DNA of 7,403 nucleotides. It comes from an uncultured Candidatus Altimarinota bacterium (GTDB taxonomy: Bacteria; Patescibacteriota; Gracilibacteria; BD1-5; UBA6164). A program made the translations under genes and the position numbers. How positions within the stretch are numbered: the first letter of the stretch is position 1; every line of letters starts with the position of its first letter. The stretch spans positions 1 through 7,403 of the forward strand of contig CALHAQ010000004.1 in the NCBI GenBank assembly GCA_937931775.1, in the 5' to 3' direction. The notes under the pieces were generated by a model. That model was not told the origin of the DNA, ran no database searches, and saw only the letters and a list, made by a program, of their open reading frames with translations. Of this stretch, positions 6,071-7,403 are shown piece by piece.

Positions 6071-7244
6071 TTTCTTCCTCTTCTCATTCTTCTAGGCTCA
6101 GCATATCTCCACTTCCTGGGAGTGATTGCCCCATAAGACTCTCGAGTTCTCAGTACATCCCGGTTACAGCAAAAGTAGCTCTTTCTATATCTTTCTCTCT
6201 TCTCTTCCAGTTAGTCTCCATGGCTCGACGCTCTTTATCTATTCCAGATTTGAGATTTGAAAATACATCCACCATCATATGCATTTTAGATGAAAATTCT
6301 TCACTACTCAGGTAGCTATACAGCATCTCCATTTTTGCATCTTTTCATTGCATACTTGTTTCTACTTTTGCTATAGCTAGGAGTCTCTCTCTCAGAATAC
6401 TTGCAACCGCAATAGAGTATTCAGGAAGACATACCATAACTCCGTCTAGCATACCAAAGTGCACTACTCATTTTGGCAGAACAGTAGTTACAAGCACAGA
6501 GATATTTCCTGAGATTTTAAGAGAGTCTTCTTTGAGCTTCATAACCCAAGCATCTTGCCAAGATTTCGTATTTTTTGATTCCCAAACAATCGTTCAAGCT
6601 TTTTGCCCAAAGTTATTATTTACATATTGTATCAAATCTGCTCCTTTTACTCCTGTCGGAACATCTTCTATACTGTCTACCGGGAAAGCCCTATCGAGTG
6701 CAAGTTTTATATCTTCTTCTTGTATATCTCCTTGTATTTGCTGACTTCCCTGTTCTGATTTTCTTTTGAGATCATCAATAGTTTTTTTCATCTGTTCTTG
6801 TTGTTTGAGCATCTCTTGTTCTTTCTTTCTTCCCTCTTCTTGAATCTCTTTTATTTTACTATCGAGAGCTGTTGCCTGAGTTTTTGCCATTTGTTCTTCA
6901 AGTTTTTTCTTTTCGACATCTAATTTCCTTTGCATCTCAAGTTCCCCATTTTTTGCAGCCTCTTCGAGTTCTCGCTGCTTCTTTCTCATTTCAAGTTCTT
7001 GCTTTCGGAATTCATCTTCTTTTTTAGATTGCTCTTCGAGTCGTTTTTTCATGTCTTCAAGCTCTACTGAATCTTTTTTCGCTTGTTCAGCCATTTTTTG
7101 TTCTGCATATTCTTGGGCTTTTTTTCTCATAGAAGCACGTTCTTTTTCAAACTCAGCTTCTAACTCAAGTCTATATTTTTCTTCTGATATCTTTCCAAGA
7201 TCTATTTGCGTTTTACAGCTGGGACAAGTAATAGTTTGTGACAT
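6063..7244 (-). CDS. DUF2130 coiled-coil protein
   Basis: A 393-residue protein with five UGA glycines and a TAA stop. The N-terminus has a single CxxC (CPSC, 8-11), where zinc ribbons normally have two pairs. Residues 20-165 are a very long Glu/Lys/Gln-rich coiled coil. The DUF2130 domain follows (about 170-340), with GADLIQYV (201-208), GTIVWESKNTK (217-227), the W-x-x-x-W-V-x-K-L-K-E-D block and SVLVTTVLP. D203, E222 and K224 are laid out like a PD-(D/E)xK nuclease core. From memory DUF2130 has been placed in that fold class, so nuclease ancestry is plausible, but activity is unproven. The tail ends in a Glu run (EEGEEEETI). The ATG at 7242-7244 is preferred to the upstream TTG at 7257-7259, because the latter lies in the terminator hairpin. 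The stop overlaps the yggS-like gene by 8 bp. Confidence 0.88.
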
Positions 7245-7250
7245 AAAAAA

Positions 7251-7274
7251 AGAGTTCAATAAATATTGAACTCT
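7251..7274 (-). terminator. Perfect 11-bp hairpin plus T-run abutting the DUF2130 ATG
   Basis: AGAGTTCAATA (7251-7261) pairs perfectly with TATTGAACTCT (7264-7274). In RNA the innermost pairs would open to a workable loop. On the minus strand it is followed by a T-run (7245-7250) and at once by the ATG at 7244. It is well placed to terminate the gene at 7306-7403, whose stop lies 31 nt upstream. The same arrangement occurs at 785-815. Confidence 0.65.
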
Positions 7275-7280
7275 AGTATA
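7275..7280 (-). promoter_or_regulatory. Possible -10 box for the DUF2130 gene
   Basis: TATACT on the minus strand directly abuts the upstream edge of the terminator hairpin. Initiation about 7 nt downstream would begin inside the hairpin's 5' arm, so the local transcript would not form the terminator. No good -35 is present (only a T-rich stretch), so the call is tentative. Confidence 0.3.
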
Positions 7281-7305
7281 TCGATTTCACATCGAGAAAA
7301 AAGAA

Positions 7306-7403
7306 TTATTTCAGAGAAAAAATAGATTTCTTTTTTACTGGTGAGATCATCAGGTGTGGTCCTCTAATGATATAATACATAGCAGCAAAGTGATATGCAA
7401 TGA
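7306..7403 (-). CDS. C-terminal tail of an unidentified protein (5' end outside window)
   Basis: An open frame enters from the window edge and gives 31 residues, ending in SPVKKKSIFSLK and a TAA stop at 7306-7308. The tail is aromatic then basic (HFAAMYYIIRGPH followed by a Lys cluster), as if a last membrane helix or amphipathic segment is followed by a cytoplasmic tail, but that is weak evidence. It contains no UGA. The other two minus-strand frames meet stops sooner, and a terminator-like hairpin lies just downstream. The family cannot be judged from this fragment. Confidence 0.5.
   Translation of the reverse strand, partial: IAYHFAAMYYIIRGPHLMISPVKKKSIFSLK

Noticed and set aside
6106..6125. 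Small hairpin just after the yggS-like stop as its terminator
   Set aside because: The stem is about 6 bp with a wobble pair and no U-run follows on the plus strand.
6049..6744. Plus-strand frames inside the DUF2130 region
   Set aside because: They are Ser/Leu-rich antisense shadows of the minus-strand DUF2130 gene.
1..7244. Many broken genes or pseudogenes, because most frames stop early under the standard code
   Set aside because: All interruptions are UGA, they fall at glycine positions, and no UAA/UAG or frameshift interrupts the genes. Recoding explains everything.

Overview
The window reads coherently only if UGA is a sense codon for glycine (NCBI code 25). Under the standard code every gene except one 31-codon fragment falls apart. 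With UGA read as Gly, nine long frames open up carrying about 59 in-frame UGAs by hand count, and every gene whose end lies in the window stops at UAA or UAG. UGG still reads as Trp at sensible positions. Together with AT-rich sequence, tight gene packing and no recognisable Shine-Dalgarno sites, this points to Gracilibacteria (BD1-5/GN02) or Absconditabacteria (SR1) in the Candidate Phyla Radiation. The window cannot separate the two. A CGA codon at the arginine-finger position of the alkyltransferase argues against CGA being reassigned here.

Layout. Minus strand 1-780: 5' portion of an unrecognised cytoplasmic protein. Minus 843-1349: small exported protein with a twin-arginine signal and a good sigma70-type promoter (1383-1411). 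1350-1709: gene-poor AT-rich spacer with that promoter, weak hairpins, an intrinsic terminator and a tight row of four perfect palindromes (1641-1702). Minus 1710-5392: a compact five-gene run, in transcription order MFS transporter, secreted HExxH metalloprotease, stand-alone O6-alkylguanine-DNA alkyltransferase domain, VOC/glyoxalase-fold protein and YgjP-type metallopeptidase. Plus 5456-6070: shortened YggS/PLPBP-family PLP homeostasis protein, divergent from the MFS gene. Minus 6063-7244: DUF2130 coiled-coil protein, overlapping the end of the yggS-like gene by 8 bp. Minus 7306-7403: C-terminal tail of a further protein.

How the parts relate. The content is mostly housekeeping and envelope biology: DNA-alkylation repair, PLP homeostasis, one transporter, one exported protease and one Tat-type exported protein. 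The more unusual signals are in the non-coding architecture. Two perfect hairpins with U-runs abut the AUG of the next gene (785-815 and 7251-7274). A third lies inside the yggS-like coding sequence and appears to terminate the convergent DUF2130 transcript. I see no CRISPR array, tRNA, rRNA, insertion sequence or recognised defence system.
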